Counted from the first letter of the stretch, positions 1 to 6,395 are shown. The stretch is 6,395 nt of DNA from Pseudomonas sp. (GCA_003527165.1 DPSI01000241.1:1-6395); one strand, 5' to 3'. Translations and numbers: made by a program. Notes: generated from the sequence alone by a model not told the origin.

Positions 1-335
1 TCCAGGTGCGCCAGGATTGTGTCGGGCAGCGGACCGGGCGATTCCTCTATCTGGCTGTCGGTCGGCGTAACCGGCTGCTCCGAGATGAGGATGGTCACGC
101 TTGCGCCCTGCGGCTCGTAATCCTGCCGCGCAATATTGAGAATATTTGCGCCAATGATGTCTACAACATCGGTCAGAATCTGCGTCAGTCGCTCCGCGTC
201 ATACTGTTCATCGATGTATTGTACGTACGCCTGCTGGTCTTCCTGGGTTTCGGCATAGCAGATGTCGTAAATATTGAAGCTCAAGGACTTCGTCAGGTTA
301 TTGAACCCGTGGAGCTTGAGTTTGCTTTTCACCAT
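1..335 (-). CDS. speD: S-adenosylmethionine decarboxylase proenzyme, N-terminal part (cut by window edge)
   Basis: SpeD decarboxylates S-adenosylmethionine to supply the aminopropyl donor for spermidine synthesis, in the cytoplasm. The 111 complete codons begin [20 protein letters not shown] and contain IYDICYAET and [19 protein letters not shown], which match the long E. coli/Pseudomonas form of SpeD (about 264 residues) closely, as I remember it. The visible part ends in [12 protein letters not shown]. In the family this is followed by Asp-Lys-Ser, where the chain cuts itself between Lys and Ser to make the pyruvoyl cofactor, so essentially only the beta chain is visible and the catalytic alpha chain lies outside. 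The start is the ATG at 335, with a GAGAG ribosome binding site six bases upstream (342-346). No convincing promoter was found. The gene lies downstream of, and on the same strand as, the OsmC-family gene but is separated from it by 262 bases with a terminator-like hairpin, so it is probably transcribed separately. Confidence 0.95.
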   Translation of the reverse strand, partial: MVKSKLKLHGFNNLTKSLSFNIYDICYAETQEDQQAYVQYIDEQYDAERLTQILTDVVDIIGANILNIARQDYEPQGASVTILISEQPVTPTDSQIEESPGPLPDTILAHL

Positions 336-459
336 TGGAGACTCTCTTTGATGCGGCTTACCGCGTGATTGAGCATGCCCGTCAGATACCCTGTACCTGC
401 GTAGGACCGTATACACCTCTTCGCATTTGCGACCGTGGCTGTGCTGTTCTAACGAAACG

Positions 460-478
460 GCCCCGTTAAAAACGGGGC
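460..478 (-). terminator. Terminator-like hairpin downstream of the OsmC-family gene
   Basis: A perfect 8-bp inverted repeat, GCCCCGTT (460-467) and AACGGGGC (471-478), has a 3-base loop. On the minus strand it is followed by CGTTTCGTT, a broken rather than clean T tract. It lies 120 bases past the stop of the OsmC-family gene and 125 bases before the speD start, so it fits as a rho-independent terminator separating them. The poor T tract makes its efficiency uncertain. Confidence 0.55.
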
Positions 479-565
479 GCGCATTATGCAGATTGATGGC
501 GCGCGGTTCCAGTGCCCGTGAGCCTAATCAGATGAGTCGGCGCCTCTATCGTCCACGGTGGGACG

Positions 566-592
566 CGGCAGAGCGCTTAAGCGCCTTTGCCG
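566..592. repeat. Palindromic hairpin just after the OsmC-family stop codon
   Basis: The core GCGCTTAAGCGC (573-584) is a perfect 12-bp palindrome. Outer arms CGGCA (566-570) and TGCCG (588-592) extend it with a small asymmetric internal bulge. It begins 5 bases after the stop codon of the OsmC-family gene in the direction of its transcription. There is no T run after it, so it is more likely an mRNA 3'-end stabilising hairpin or a protein binding dyad than a complete intrinsic terminator. Confidence 0.4.
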
Positions 593-597
593 ACCGG

Positions 598-1020
598 TCA
601 GCCCAGTTCGACAATCTGGTAATCGTGGGTGATTTCCACGCCCGCGCGCCCAAGCATGATCGAGGCGGAGCAGTATTTCTCTGCAGAAAGCTCCACGGCC
701 CGCTTGACCTGAGCCTCCTTCAAACCACGCCCCTTCACGACAAAGCGCAGATGAATCTTGGTAAACACCTTCGGATCCTCCTCGGCACGCTCCGCCTCCA
801 GAAAGGCTTCGCAGCTTTCCACGGCCTGACGGGACTTTTTCAGGATGCTCACCACATCGAAGTTGCTACAGCCACCGAGCCCCAGCAAGAGCATTTCCAT
901 CGGACGAACCCCGAGATTGCGACCGCCGTTTTCCGGCGGGCCATCCATGACCACGACATGACCGCTGCCCGACTCGCCAAGAAACATCGCTTCGCCGGCC
1001 CATTGAATGCGCGCTTTCAT
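598..1020 (-). CDS. OsmC/YhfA-family thiol protein
   Basis: This 140-residue protein has the OsmC fold signature. The segment RPMEMLLLGLGGCSNFD (39-55) carries the first conserved cysteine, C51, and KYCSAS (115-120) carries the second, C117. Arg39 and Glu42 sit where OsmC/Ohr proteins place active-site Arg and Glu residues. OsmC and Ohr use the cysteine pair to reduce organic hydroperoxides. This sequence looks closest to the E. coli YhfA branch, whose physiological role is not established, so peroxidase activity is inferred only. There is no signal peptide or membrane segment, so it should be cytoplasmic. The start is the ATG at 1020, supported by GGAG seven bases upstream (1028-1031). It is divergent from vfr, as yhfA is from crp in E. 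coli. An extra cysteine, C70, is present. Confidence 0.9.
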   Translation of the reverse strand: MKARIQWAGEAMFLGESGSGHVVVMDGPPENGGRNLGVRPMEMLLLGLGGCSNFDVVSILKKSRQAVESCEAFLEAERAEEDPKVFTKIHLRFVVKGRGLKEAQVKRAVELSAEKYCSASIMLGRAGVEITHDYQIVELG

Positions 1021-1168
1021 CGATAGACTCCGGTTTAAAGGGAGCGAAGCTTAGCATGATCACTGCTTGCGACTGGAGGCGGCAATCCGACGAAATGGAT
1101 GCTTCGGAGTTGATATTCGTGTCCCAGTTTTGTTGTCGACACGGACCGGTTTGTTAAGCTCCCCCGGC

Positions 1169-1196
1169 CTGATAACTGAACTCAGTCATACATAAT
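1169..1196 (+). promoter_or_regulatory. Candidate sigma-70 promoter of vfr
   Basis: CTGATA (1169-1174, 4 of 6 matches to the -35 consensus) and CATAAT (1191-1196, 5 of 6 to the -10) are separated by 16 bases. This predicts a start near 1203 and a leader of about 34 bases before the vfr ATG. Pseudomonas vfr is known to be autoregulated, but I could not find a good TGTGA-N6-TCACA-type site here. This is inferred from consensus matching alone. Confidence 0.4.
1172..1189. promoter_or_regulatory. Dyad-symmetric element inside the vfr promoter (possible operator)
   Basis: The sequence ATaACTGAacTCAGTcAT has a perfect ACTGA/TCAGT inverted repeat (1175-1179 and 1182-1186) with a 2-base centre. Two further matching pairs lie outside one mismatched pair. 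It falls between the proposed -35 and -10 of vfr, where a bound protein would affect transcription. It does not resemble the CRP/Vfr consensus, so the binding protein, if there is one, is unknown. Confidence 0.3.
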
Positions 1197-1236
1197 AAGA
1201 ACTGCCTTCTTTGGACATATCTTCCGGGACTACAGC

Positions 1237-1881
1237 ATGGTCGCTATTACACTCACGCCCAAGATTAAGAACATCGACAAACTACTCGCGCATTGCCATC
1301 GTCGGCGCTATACCGCCAAGAGCACGATCATCTATGCAGGCGATCGCTGCGAAACGCTCTTCTTTATCGTCAAAGGCTCGGTCACTATCCTGATCGAGGA
1401 TGATGACGGTCGGGAGATGATCATCGCCTACCTCAACTCCGGAGACTTTTTCGGCGAGATGGGGTTGTTCGAAAAGGAAGGTTCAGAAAAGGAACGTAGC
1501 GCCTGGGTCCGCGCCAAGACCGAATGCGAAGTCGCCGAACTGAGCTACGCCAAGTTCCGCGAACTGACGCAGCAAGATCCCGACATCCTTTATGCGCTTG
1601 GCAGCCAGATGGCCGAGCGCTTGCGCAATACCACACGCAAGGTCGGTGACCTCGCATTCCTCGACGTGACCGGCCGGGTAGCCCGCACGCTGCTCGACCT
1701 TTGTAAGCAACCCGATGCGATGACCCACCCGGATGGCATGCAAATCAAGATCACCCGTCAGGAGATCGGTCGCATCGTTGGCTGTTCGAGGGAGATGGTC
1801 GGGCGCGTACTCAAGAGCCTGGAATCCCAGGGTCTAGTGCATGTAAAGGGCAAGACGATGGTGGTGTTCGGCACGCGTTGA
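1237..1881 (+). CDS. vfr: cAMP-binding global regulator Vfr (CRP family)
   Basis: The 214-residue protein has the exact length of P. aeruginosa Vfr and near-identical sequence as I recall it. Residues about 15-135 form the cyclic-nucleotide-binding domain. [10 protein letters not shown] (69-78) with Glu74, then Arg87-Ser88, are the phosphate-binding cassette residues, and TTRK (132-135) in the long C-helix contacts the base of cAMP. Residues about 170-212 are the winged helix, with the recognition helix CSREMVGR (183-190) carrying the Arg, Glu and Arg that read TGTGA half-sites in E. coli CRP. In Pseudomonas, Vfr activates virulence, quorum-sensing and type IV pilus or secretion genes and acts as a homodimer in the cytoplasm. 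The start at 1237 matches the conserved N terminus; its ribosome site is weak (GGGA, 1226-1229). The gene is convergent with trpC and shares its terminator. Confidence 0.97.
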   Translation: MVAITLTPKIKNIDKLLAHCHRRRYTAKSTIIYAGDRCETLFFIVKGSVTILIEDDDGREMIIAYLNSGDFFGEMGLFEKEGSEKERSAWVRAKTECEVAELSYAKFRELTQQDPDILYALGSQMAERLRNTTRKVGDLAFLDVTGRVARTLLDLCKQPDAMTHPDGMQIKITRQEIGRIVGCSREMVGRVLKSLESQGLVHVKGKTMVVFGTR

Positions 1882-1902
1882 ATGTCCAGACGACAGTAAT
1901 GA

Positions 1903-1927
1903 AAAAGCCGGCAGATCGCCGGCTTTT
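1903..1927. terminator. Bidirectional intrinsic terminator between vfr and trpC
   Basis: AAAA-GCCGGC (1903-1912), a 5-base loop AGATC, and GCCGGC-TTTT (1918-1927) form a perfect GC-rich 6-bp stem. A run of A on one side and T on the other lets it work on either strand. It starts 21 bases after the vfr stop and lies 11 bases beyond the trpC stop on the opposite strand, so it probably ends both transcripts. Confidence 0.88.
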
Positions 1928-1938
1928 CCAATTCAAAA

Positions 1939-2772
1939 TCAGCCCGGGTCGCCAGCCAAACGCGGCCGGGCGCGTCCTGGGAAGAACAAGCGTTGCAGCT
2001 CGACGCCGGGTTGTTCGGCACGCATGAAGGCCTCACCCACCAGAAACGCGTACACCTCGTTTATTTCCATCAACTCCACATCAGCGCGATGGAGAATCCC
2101 GCTCTCGGTGACCACCAGGCGATCGCGCGGAATGCGCGGCAGCAGATCGAGGGTAGTTTCCAGGCTGAGTTCGAAGGTGTGCAGGTTACGGTTGTTGATC
2201 CCAAGTAAGGGCGTTTCGAGCCGCAAGGCTCGCTCCAGCTCTGCCCCGTCATGCACTTCCACCAGCACATCAAGCCCTTGGGCGCTCGCCACATCGGCCA
2301 GTTCGGCCATCTGCGCATCCTCAAGCGCAGCAACGATCAGCAGGATGCAATCGGCGCCCAGCGCCCTCGCCTCGACGACCTGATAAGGATCGACCATGAA
2401 ATCCTTGCGGATCACCGGCAGCTTGCAGGCCGCACGCGCCTGCTGCAGGTATTCGTCAGCGCCCTGGAAAAAATCGATGTCGGTCAGTACCGAAAGACAG
2501 GTCGCGCCACCCGCCTCGTAGCTTCTGGCGATGTCCGCGGGCACGAAATCCTCACGCAGTACACCTTTGCTTGGCGAGGCTTTCTTCACCTCGGCGATGA
2601 CGGCCGGCTGCTTGTTGCGCACCTGCTCCTGCAGGCTGCGGGCGAAACCACGAACCGGATCCGCCGCAGCCGCCAGCCCTTCAAGCTCGGCCAGGCCAAC
2701 GCGAGCACGGCGCTCGGCCACTTCCTCACGCTTGCGCGCGATGATCTTTTCCAGAACCGTCGGCACGCTCAT
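1939..2772 (-). CDS. trpC: Indole-3-glycerol phosphate synthase
   Basis: TrpC closes and decarboxylates carboxyphenylaminodeoxyribulose phosphate to indole-3-glycerol phosphate, the fourth chemical step of tryptophan synthesis after PRA isomerisation. The 277 residues make one TIM barrel, with no TrpF domain attached (in E. coli the two are fused). Catalytic residues are visible in order: Glu61 and Lys63 in [11 protein letters not shown], Lys123 in IRKDF, Glu172 in VEVHD, Asn193 in GINNRNL, and Glu223-Ser224 in TESGI. The phosphate-binding loop LVGEAFM lies at 244-250. The ATG at 2772 overlaps the trpD stop as ATGA and has AGGAG (2781-2785) just upstream inside trpD, so translation is probably coupled. 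It is the last gene of the cluster; the terminator at 1903-1927 follows directly. Confidence 0.97.
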   Translation of the reverse strand: MSVPTVLEKIIARKREEVAERRARVGLAELEGLAAAADPVRGFARSLQEQVRNKQPAVIAEVKKASPSKGVLREDFVPADIARSYEAGGATCLSVLTDIDFFQGADEYLQQARAACKLPVIRKDFMVDPYQVVEARALGADCILLIVAALEDAQMAELADVASAQGLDVLVEVHDGAELERALRLETPLLGINNRNLHTFELSLETTLDLLPRIPRDRLVVTESGILHRADVELMEINEVYAFLVGEAFMRAEQPGVELQRLFFPGRARPRLAGDPG

Positions 2773-3815
2773 TGCGAACTCTCCTGCTTGAACACCACGG
2801 TGAAGGACACCAGCTCCTCGAACTTGTCTCGCGCCAGGCCGGTGTGCAGCGCGTCATGAGCGATTTCGACGCCCTGCTTCAGGCTGCTGGCCACATCGGC
2901 TGCGTAAAGCGCTGCGCCAGCATTCAGCACGATCATGTCGGCTGCCTTCTGACCGTTTTCGGTTTTGCGGCGTCCCAGCGCGTCGCGAATCAAGTCCAAC
3001 GAACCCTGGGCATCATCGACGTTCAGGCCAATCAGGCTCTGGCTCTTGATGCCGAAGTCTTCAGGCTGAATACGATATTCGCTGATCACGCCGTTATTCA
3101 GCTCAGCGACATAGGTCGGCGCCGCCAGGCTGATTTCATCGAGCCCATCCTGCGCATGGACCACCAGGACATGCTGGCTACCTAGGCGCGACAGTACCTC
3201 CGCCATCGGTCGGCAGAGTTCCTTACTGAACACGCCGAGCACCTGATGCTTGACGCCCGCAGGATTGGACATCGGCCCGAGAATATTGAACAGCGTGCGC
3301 AACCCCAGCTCGCGACGGGGGCCGGCGGCGAATTTCATCGCACCGTGATGCGCTGGCGCGAACATGAAGCCTACCCCCACGGCATCCACACTGCGCGCGA
3401 CCTGCTCGGGTGTGAGATCGAGGTAGACACCGGCGGCTTCGAGCAGGTCGGCGCTGCCGCTCTTGCCCGACACCGCGCGGTTGCCATGCTTGGCAACCTT
3501 GCCGCCAGCGGCGGCAACCACGAAGGCTGCAGCAGTCGAGACGTTGAAGATATTCATCCCGTCGCCACCGGTGCCACAGGTGTCCACCAACCGGTGGGTG
3601 TCGAAATGCACTGGCTCAGCCAGTTCGCGCATCACCTGCACAGCGCCGACGATTTCATCGATGGTTTCGCTTTTCATGCGCATCCCCATCAGGAACGCGC
3701 CGATCTGCTCATCGGTGCACTGGCCGGTCATGATCTGGCGCATCACCGCCTTCATTTCGTCGGTGCTCAGATCCAGCTGGCTGACGATGCGGTTGAGCGC
3801 TTGCTTGATATCCAT
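2769..3815 (-). CDS. trpD: Anthranilate phosphoribosyltransferase
   Basis: TrpD joins anthranilate to phosphoribosyl pyrophosphate, giving phosphoribosyl-anthranilate. The 348-residue protein is of usual length for the stand-alone form; in E. coli it is fused to the TrpG domain. A small helical N-terminal domain (about 1-70) precedes the nucleoside-phosphorylase-like domain. Visible motifs are GTGGDG (81-86) and NVST (91-94), which bind [19 protein letters not shown] (109-123), PRRELGLRT (166-174) with an anthranilate-contacting Arg, and the metal-binding Asp226-Glu227 in DGLDEIS. All expected key residues are intact. The ATG at 3815 overlaps the trpG stop by one base (TGATG), and GGAGG (3825-3829) lies nine bases upstream, within trpG. 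The end overlaps trpC by four bases. The enzyme is cytoplasmic and probably a homodimer. Confidence 0.97.
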   Translation of the reverse strand: MDIKQALNRIVSQLDLSTDEMKAVMRQIMTGQCTDEQIGAFLMGMRMKSETIDEIVGAVQVMRELAEPVHFDTHRLVDTCGTGGDGMNIFNVSTAAAFVVAAAGGKVAKHGNRAVSGKSGSADLLEAAGVYLDLTPEQVARSVDAVGVGFMFAPAHHGAMKFAAGPRRELGLRTLFNILGPMSNPAGVKHQVLGVFSKELCRPMAEVLSRLGSQHVLVVHAQDGLDEISLAAPTYVAELNNGVISEYRIQPEDFGIKSQSLIGLNVDDAQGSLDLIRDALGRRKTENGQKAADMIVLNAGAALYAADVASSLKQGVEIAHDALHTGLARDKFEELVSFTVVFKQESSQ

Positions 3816-4408
3816 CAGCGCACGCCTCCGGTCTGCTTCAGAAAGTTGGCGAACAGTTCATGGCCCTGCTCGGTCAGGATGGATTCGGGGTGGAACTGTA
3901 CGCCCTCGACGTTCAGCGTCTTATGCCGCAGGCCCATGACTTCATCGATACCGCTGTCCTCGTTCCGGGTCCAGGCGGTGATCTCCAGGCAATCGGGAAG
4001 CGTCTCGCGCTTGACCACCAGCGAATGGTAACGGGTAACCGTCAGCGGGTTGTTCAGCCCGACGAACACGCCAGTATCGTTATGAAAAACCGGACTGGTC
4101 TTGCCATGCATGACCTGCCGCGCGCGGACCACATCACCGCCAAAGGCCTGACCGATGCTCTGATGGCCGAGACAGACGCCGAGAATCGGCAGCTTGCCGG
4201 CGAAATGGCGGATCAGCTCCAGCGAGACGCCCGCCTCGTTCGGCGTGCATGGGCCGGGCGAGACGACGATGCGCTCGGGATTCAGGGCTTCGATTTCGGC
4301 CACGCTCAGCTCGTCGTTGCGCACCACTTTGACGTCCGCGCCGAGCTCGCCCAGGTACTGCACGACGTTGTAGGTAAAGGAATCGTAGTTATCGAGCATC
4401 AACAGCAT
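3815..4408 (-). CDS. trpG: Anthranilate synthase component II (glutamine amidotransferase)
   Basis: TrpG releases ammonia from glutamine and passes it to TrpE for anthranilate formation. The 197 residues form one class I amidotransferase domain. It starts [14 protein letters not shown], has the oxyanion-loop SPGPCTP (50-56), the nucleophile Cys79 in [15 protein letters not shown] (77-91), and the other triad members His173 and Glu175 in QFHPES. An open frame extends 27 codons upstream to 4489, but that part overlaps the trpE coding end and lacks homology. The ATG at 4408 gives the family N terminus and has AGGAGA (4416-4421) seven bases before it. That ribosome site lies within the last codons of trpE, only 2 bases separate the genes, and coupled translation should keep the subunits balanced. 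Some bacteria share this subunit with folate synthesis (PabB); the context here points to tryptophan. Confidence 0.97.
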   Translation of the reverse strand: MLLMLDNYDSFTYNVVQYLGELGADVKVVRNDELSVAEIEALNPERIVVSPGPCTPNEAGVSLELIRHFAGKLPILGVCLGHQSIGQAFGGDVVRARQVMHGKTSPVFHNDTGVFVGLNNPLTVTRYHSLVVKRETLPDCLEITAWTRNEDSGIDEVMGLRHKTLNVEGVQFHPESILTEQGHELFANFLKQTGGVR

Positions 4409-4410
4409 GA

Positions 4411-5895
4411 TCAGTTCTCCTGCTGGTCGCGTTCGGCCAGGGCCACCGCGCGGAACATGGCGCGGCGCTTGTTGAGCGTTTCTTCCCATTCGAGCGCCGG
4501 CTGCGAATCGGCGACGATGCCGGCGCCGGCCTGCACGTGCAGCTCGCCATCCTTGATCACCGCCGTGCGGATGGCGATCGCGGTGTCCATGTTGCCGTTC
4601 CAGGCCAGATAGCCGACTGCACCGCCGTAGACGCCGCGCTTTACAGGCTCCAGTTCGTCGATGATTTCCATGGCACGGATCTTCGGCGCACCGGACAGGG
4701 TGCCCGCCGGCAGGATCGCACGCAGCGCATCCATGGCTGTCAGCGGCGCCTTGAGCTGGCCGGTGACGTTGGAAACGATGTGCATGACATTGGAGTAGCG
4801 CTCGATGACCATCTTCTCGGTCAGCCGCACCGAGCCGTTCTCGGCGACGCGGCCCACGTCGTTGCGACCCAGGTCGATCAGCATCAGGTGTTCGGCCAGC
4901 TCCTTGGCATCGCTGAGCAGATCCTGCTCCAGCGCCAGATCAGCTTCTTCATTGGCACCGCGCGGACGGGTGCCGGCGATCGGCCGGACCGTGACCAGGC
5001 CTTCCTCGACACGCACCAGCACTTCCGGCGACGAGCCCACCACGTGGAAATCGCCGAAGTTGAAGAAGTACATATAGGGCGTCGGGTTGAAGCAGCGCAG
5101 CGCGCGGTAGAGGTCGATCGGCGCCGCCTTGAAGGGAATCGACATGCGCTGGGAGATCACCACCTGCATGCAGTCGCCGGCGAGGATGTAGTCCTTGATG
5201 CGGTGAACAGCCTGCTCGAAGTCCTCGCGGCTAAAGCTTGAGCGGAACGTTGGCTCAGCGCCAATGCTGTTTTCGAAGTCGAGGCCCAGGCGTGGCGTGA
5301 TCGACTGACGCAGCTTTTCGCGAAGCGCTTGCAGCTTCGCCTGCCCGGCCTCGTAGGCCTCTGGCTCCGCCGGATCCACCAGCACGATGCAGTGCAGCTT
5401 GCCGGCAAGATTGTCGAACACCACCACTGCGTCGGAGACCATCAGCAGGATATCCGGCGTGCCCAGCGGATCGGGATTCGGGCATTGCGCCAGCTTGCGT
5501 TCGACATAGCGCACGCTGTCGTAGCCGAAGTAACCCACCAGGCCACCATTGAAGCGCGGCAGCCCTTCGACCGGAGCCACACGATAACGCTGCTGAAAGG
5601 ATTCAACGAAGGCCAGCGGGTCCTGGACCTCGCAGTGTTCAGTCTCGACGCCATCGGTGGACACAGCCATGCGGTGATCCTGTACCCGCAGTACGGTGCG
5701 GCAGGGCAGGCCGATGATCGAATAACGTCCCCACTTCTCGCCACCCTGCACGGATTCGAGCAGGTAGGAATTGGGCGCGTCGGCGAGCTTGAGATAAAGC
5801 GTCAGCGGCGTATCGAAGTCGGCGATGGTTTCGAACGACAGGGGGATGCGGTTGTGGCCTTCAGCGGCCAAACGCAGGAATTCTTCGCGGGTCAT
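4411..5895 (-). CDS. trpE: Anthranilate synthase component I
   Basis: TrpE converts chorismate and ammonia to anthranilate and is the first committed enzyme of tryptophan synthesis. From the ATG at 5895 it has 494 residues. The N-terminal domain carries [16 protein letters not shown] (44-59), whose LLES is the tryptophan feedback-inhibition site. The C-terminal chorismate-binding domain shows PIAGTRPRG (305-313), [12 protein letters not shown] (335-346), MHIVSNV (371-377), [10 protein letters not shown] (396-405) and GAGIVADS (457-464), all intact. An in-frame ATG at 5928 would add 11 residues ([11 protein letters not shown]). I prefer 5895 because the known family N terminus begins M-(T/N)-REEFLRLAA and because GAGG (5901-5904) stands five bases upstream, while 5928 has no ribosome site. 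It is the first large gene of trpEGDC, preceded by a putative Trp-rich leader peptide. Confidence 0.97.
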   Translation of the reverse strand: MTREEFLRLAAEGHNRIPLSFETIADFDTPLTLYLKLADAPNSYLLESVQGGEKWGRYSIIGLPCRTVLRVQDHRMAVSTDGVETEHCEVQDPLAFVESFQQRYRVAPVEGLPRFNGGLVGYFGYDSVRYVERKLAQCPNPDPLGTPDILLMVSDAVVVFDNLAGKLHCIVLVDPAEPEAYEAGQAKLQALREKLRQSITPRLGLDFENSIGAEPTFRSSFSREDFEQAVHRIKDYILAGDCMQVVISQRMSIPFKAAPIDLYRALRCFNPTPYMYFFNFGDFHVVGSSPEVLVRVEEGLVTVRPIAGTRPRGANEEADLALEQDLLSDAKELAEHLMLIDLGRNDVGRVAENGSVRLTEKMVIERYSNVMHIVSNVTGQLKAPLTAMDALRAILPAGTLSGAPKIRAMEIIDELEPVKRGVYGGAVGYLAWNGNMDTAIAIRTAVIKDGELHVQAGAGIVADSQPALEWEETLNKRRAMFRAVALAERDQQEN

Positions 5896-5940
5896 GTCAG
5901 CCTCGTGGTCGGGAACTACTTCGGTCATCTACAGCAAACG

Positions 5941-5957
5941 TACCGGTCAAGCCGGCA
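5941..5957 (-). promoter_or_regulatory. Hairpin between trpL and trpE (weak attenuator candidate)
   Basis: TGCCGG (5957-5952) can pair with CCGGTA (5946-5941) around a 5-base loop, giving six pairs including one G-U. CGTTTGCTGT follows. It lies between the leader peptide stop and the trpE start, where an attenuator or translation-control structure would be. The stem is short, the T tract is interrupted, and it starts only 7 bases after the leader stop, closer than in the classic E. coli arrangement. The assignment is tentative. Confidence 0.3.
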
Positions 5958-5964
5958 GGGAATA

Positions 5965-6009
5965 TCAGGCGCGCCAGCGCCAGCGGGCCAGCGCCTTGAT
6001 GACATTCAT
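5965..6009 (-). CDS. trpL: Putative trp leader peptide (14 residues, Arg-Trp-Arg-Trp)
   Basis: A small ORF, MNVIKALARWRWRA, ends 69 bases before the trpE start on the same strand. It has adjacent Trp codons at 5982-5980 and 5976-5974, separated by one Arg codon. Two Trp in 14 residues, placed near the stop and just upstream of trpE, is the hallmark of a leader peptide whose translation senses charged tRNA-Trp. Attenuation of trpE has been reported in P. putida, which makes this plausible. The start is uncertain. The ATG at 6009 has no good ribosome site, while an in-frame GTG at 6033, behind AGGCGAG (6048-6042), would give 22 residues with a third Trp (KQW). The same frame is open far upstream into gph, so openness alone is not evidence; the case rests on Trp density, position and the stop. 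Confidence 0.62.
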   Translation of the reverse strand: MNVIKALARWRWRA

Positions 6010-6061
6010 CCATTGTTTGCGGGTGACCACCACGATCTGATCTCGCCTGCGGGGGTTGCGG

Positions 6062-6075
6062 AGTGAGGCCACACT
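6062..6075. repeat. Near-palindrome at the gph stop codon
   Basis: AGTGaGGCCaCACT is symmetrical except for one mismatched pair and overlaps the gph TAG stop (6074-6076). It could be a weak hairpin at the gph end or a protein site near the start of trp leader transcription. A poor promoter match (TTGCTT, 17 bases, then TAGTGT ending at 6071) overlaps it, but matches the consensus at only 3 of 6 bases in each box, so I do not call a promoter. Confidence 0.25.
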
Positions 6076-6394
6076 AGCGCAGCCCCGTGACCGAAGCAAC
6101 CAGCTCACGCAGGTCGTCGAGCACCAGCGCGGGCTCTTCGTTGGCGATGGGCTCGCCGTGGTTGTAACCATAGCTGAGGGCGACGCACGGAACCTTCGCA
6201 GCCCTGGCAGCCCGAACATCGTTACGCGAATCACCGACGAACAGCGATTGCTCGGCCGTCACATCCGCCATGCCCATGATCCACAACAGCGCCGCCGGGT
6301 CGGGTTTCTGCTGGGGCAGGGTGTCGCCGCCGATCAGCCATTGGAAATAACCAGCAAGGCCCTTCTCTTCCAACAACGGTTCGATGAATTGCGC
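6074..6394 (-). CDS. gph: Phosphoglycolate phosphatase, C-terminal part (cut by window edge)
   Basis: Gph dephosphorylates 2-phosphoglycolate, which arises from oxidative DNA-end repair among other sources; it is a cytoplasmic haloacid-dehalogenase (HAD) hydrolase. The 106 visible residues start AQFIEPLLEEKGLAGYFQWL and show the substrate-loop region GGDTLPQQKPDP, with the HAD motif III lysine, then FVGDSRNDVRAARAA with the motif IV Asp residues that bind Mg2+. The segment VALSYGYNHGEPI is typical of Pseudomonas Gph. Motif I (DxD nucleophile), motif II and the true start lie beyond the window edge. An apparent TTG start at 6376 is internal and should not be used, as the frame stays open and homologous to the edge. 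Its stop is 64 bases before the trpL ATG and 178 bases before trpE. In P. aeruginosa gph also precedes trpE. Confidence 0.93.
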   Translation of the reverse strand, partial: AQFIEPLLEEKGLAGYFQWLIGGDTLPQQKPDPAALLWIMGMADVTAEQSLFVGDSRNDVRAARAAKVPCVALSYGYNHGEPIANEEPALVLDDLRELVASVTGLR

Positions 6395-6395
6395 C

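Noticed and set aside
6..368. A 120-codon plus-strand frame at the window start
   Set aside because: It is opposite the speD N terminus, which matches SpeD residue by residue.
477..504. Two GCGCGC blocks (477-482 and 499-504) as a possible REP-type repeat
   Set aside because: Each is a short self-palindrome common in GC-rich DNA. There is no second copy in the window and no REP-like conserved head.
427..1026. A 199-codon plus-strand frame over the OsmC-family gene
   Set aside because: The minus-strand gene has a clear OsmC signature and a ribosome site. The plus-strand frame ends just past its start and has no domain I recognise.
1102..1142. Possible CRP/Vfr binding sites or other operators upstream of vfr (TTGAT-N6-GTCCC; GTGTC-N14-GACAC; TGTCGACA)
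   Set aside because: None keeps the TGTGA/TCACA half-sites with 6-base spacing. Short palindromes of this kind occur by chance.
3246..4031. A 261-codon plus-strand open frame antisense to trpD and trpG
   Set aside because: It lies opposite two genes with complete motif sets, spans their boundary and shows no recognisable domain. Long antisense frames are expected in GC-rich DNA.
3860..6066. Further long plus-strand frames (3860-4612, 4537-5241, 5329-6066) opposite trpG and trpE
   Set aside because: They are antisense shadows of trpG and trpE, with His/Gln/Arg-rich compositions typical of reverse-complement reading and no family signature.
5965..6234. An 89-codon minus-strand frame overlapping the end of gph and including the Trp-rich tail
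   Set aside because: Most of it is a shifted frame of gph. Only the last 14-22 codons, beyond the gph stop, make sense, as the leader peptide.

Overview
The window reads as ordinary housekeeping chromosome from a gammaproteobacterium of the Pseudomonas / Stutzerimonas group. The reasons are: a 214-residue CRP-family protein almost identical to my memory of Pseudomonas Vfr; a monofunctional TrpC (not fused to TrpF); short separate trpE, trpG, trpD and trpC genes with gph upstream; and GC-rich codon use. I saw no mobile element, CRISPR array, rRNA, tRNA or phage gene.

Layout. Positions 1-335 (minus) hold the N-terminal part of speD (S-adenosylmethionine decarboxylase), cut by the window edge just before the expected self-cleavage site. 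Positions 336-597 are non-coding and contain a terminator-like hairpin (460-478) and a second palindrome (566-592), both placed to end the next gene. Positions 598-1020 (minus) encode an OsmC/YhfA-family thiol protein. It is divergent from vfr (1237-1881, plus), and the 216-base gap between them carries a candidate vfr promoter with a dyad inside it. vfr converges on the trp cluster, with a compact bidirectional terminator at 1903-1927.

The rest is read on the minus strand, in the order gph (partial, 6394-6074), a probable Trp-rich leader peptide trpL (6009-5965), trpE (5895-4411), trpG (4408-3815), trpD (3815-2769) and trpC (2772-1939). The four trp genes are tightly coupled: a 2-nt gap for E/G, a 1-nt TGATG overlap for G/D and a 4-nt ATGA overlap for D/C. 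They look like one transcript. TrpE and TrpG make anthranilate from chorismate and glutamine, TrpD adds the phosphoribosyl group, and TrpC closes the indole ring to indole-3-glycerol phosphate; TrpF and TrpBA lie elsewhere.

The points most worth a second look are a short ORF ending Arg-Trp-Arg-Trp-Arg-Ala just before trpE, which suggests Trp-responsive leader control, and the intact trpE-trpG junction, a site that carries pyocin/tailocin clusters in some other pseudomonads. I found no candidate for a wholly new system.
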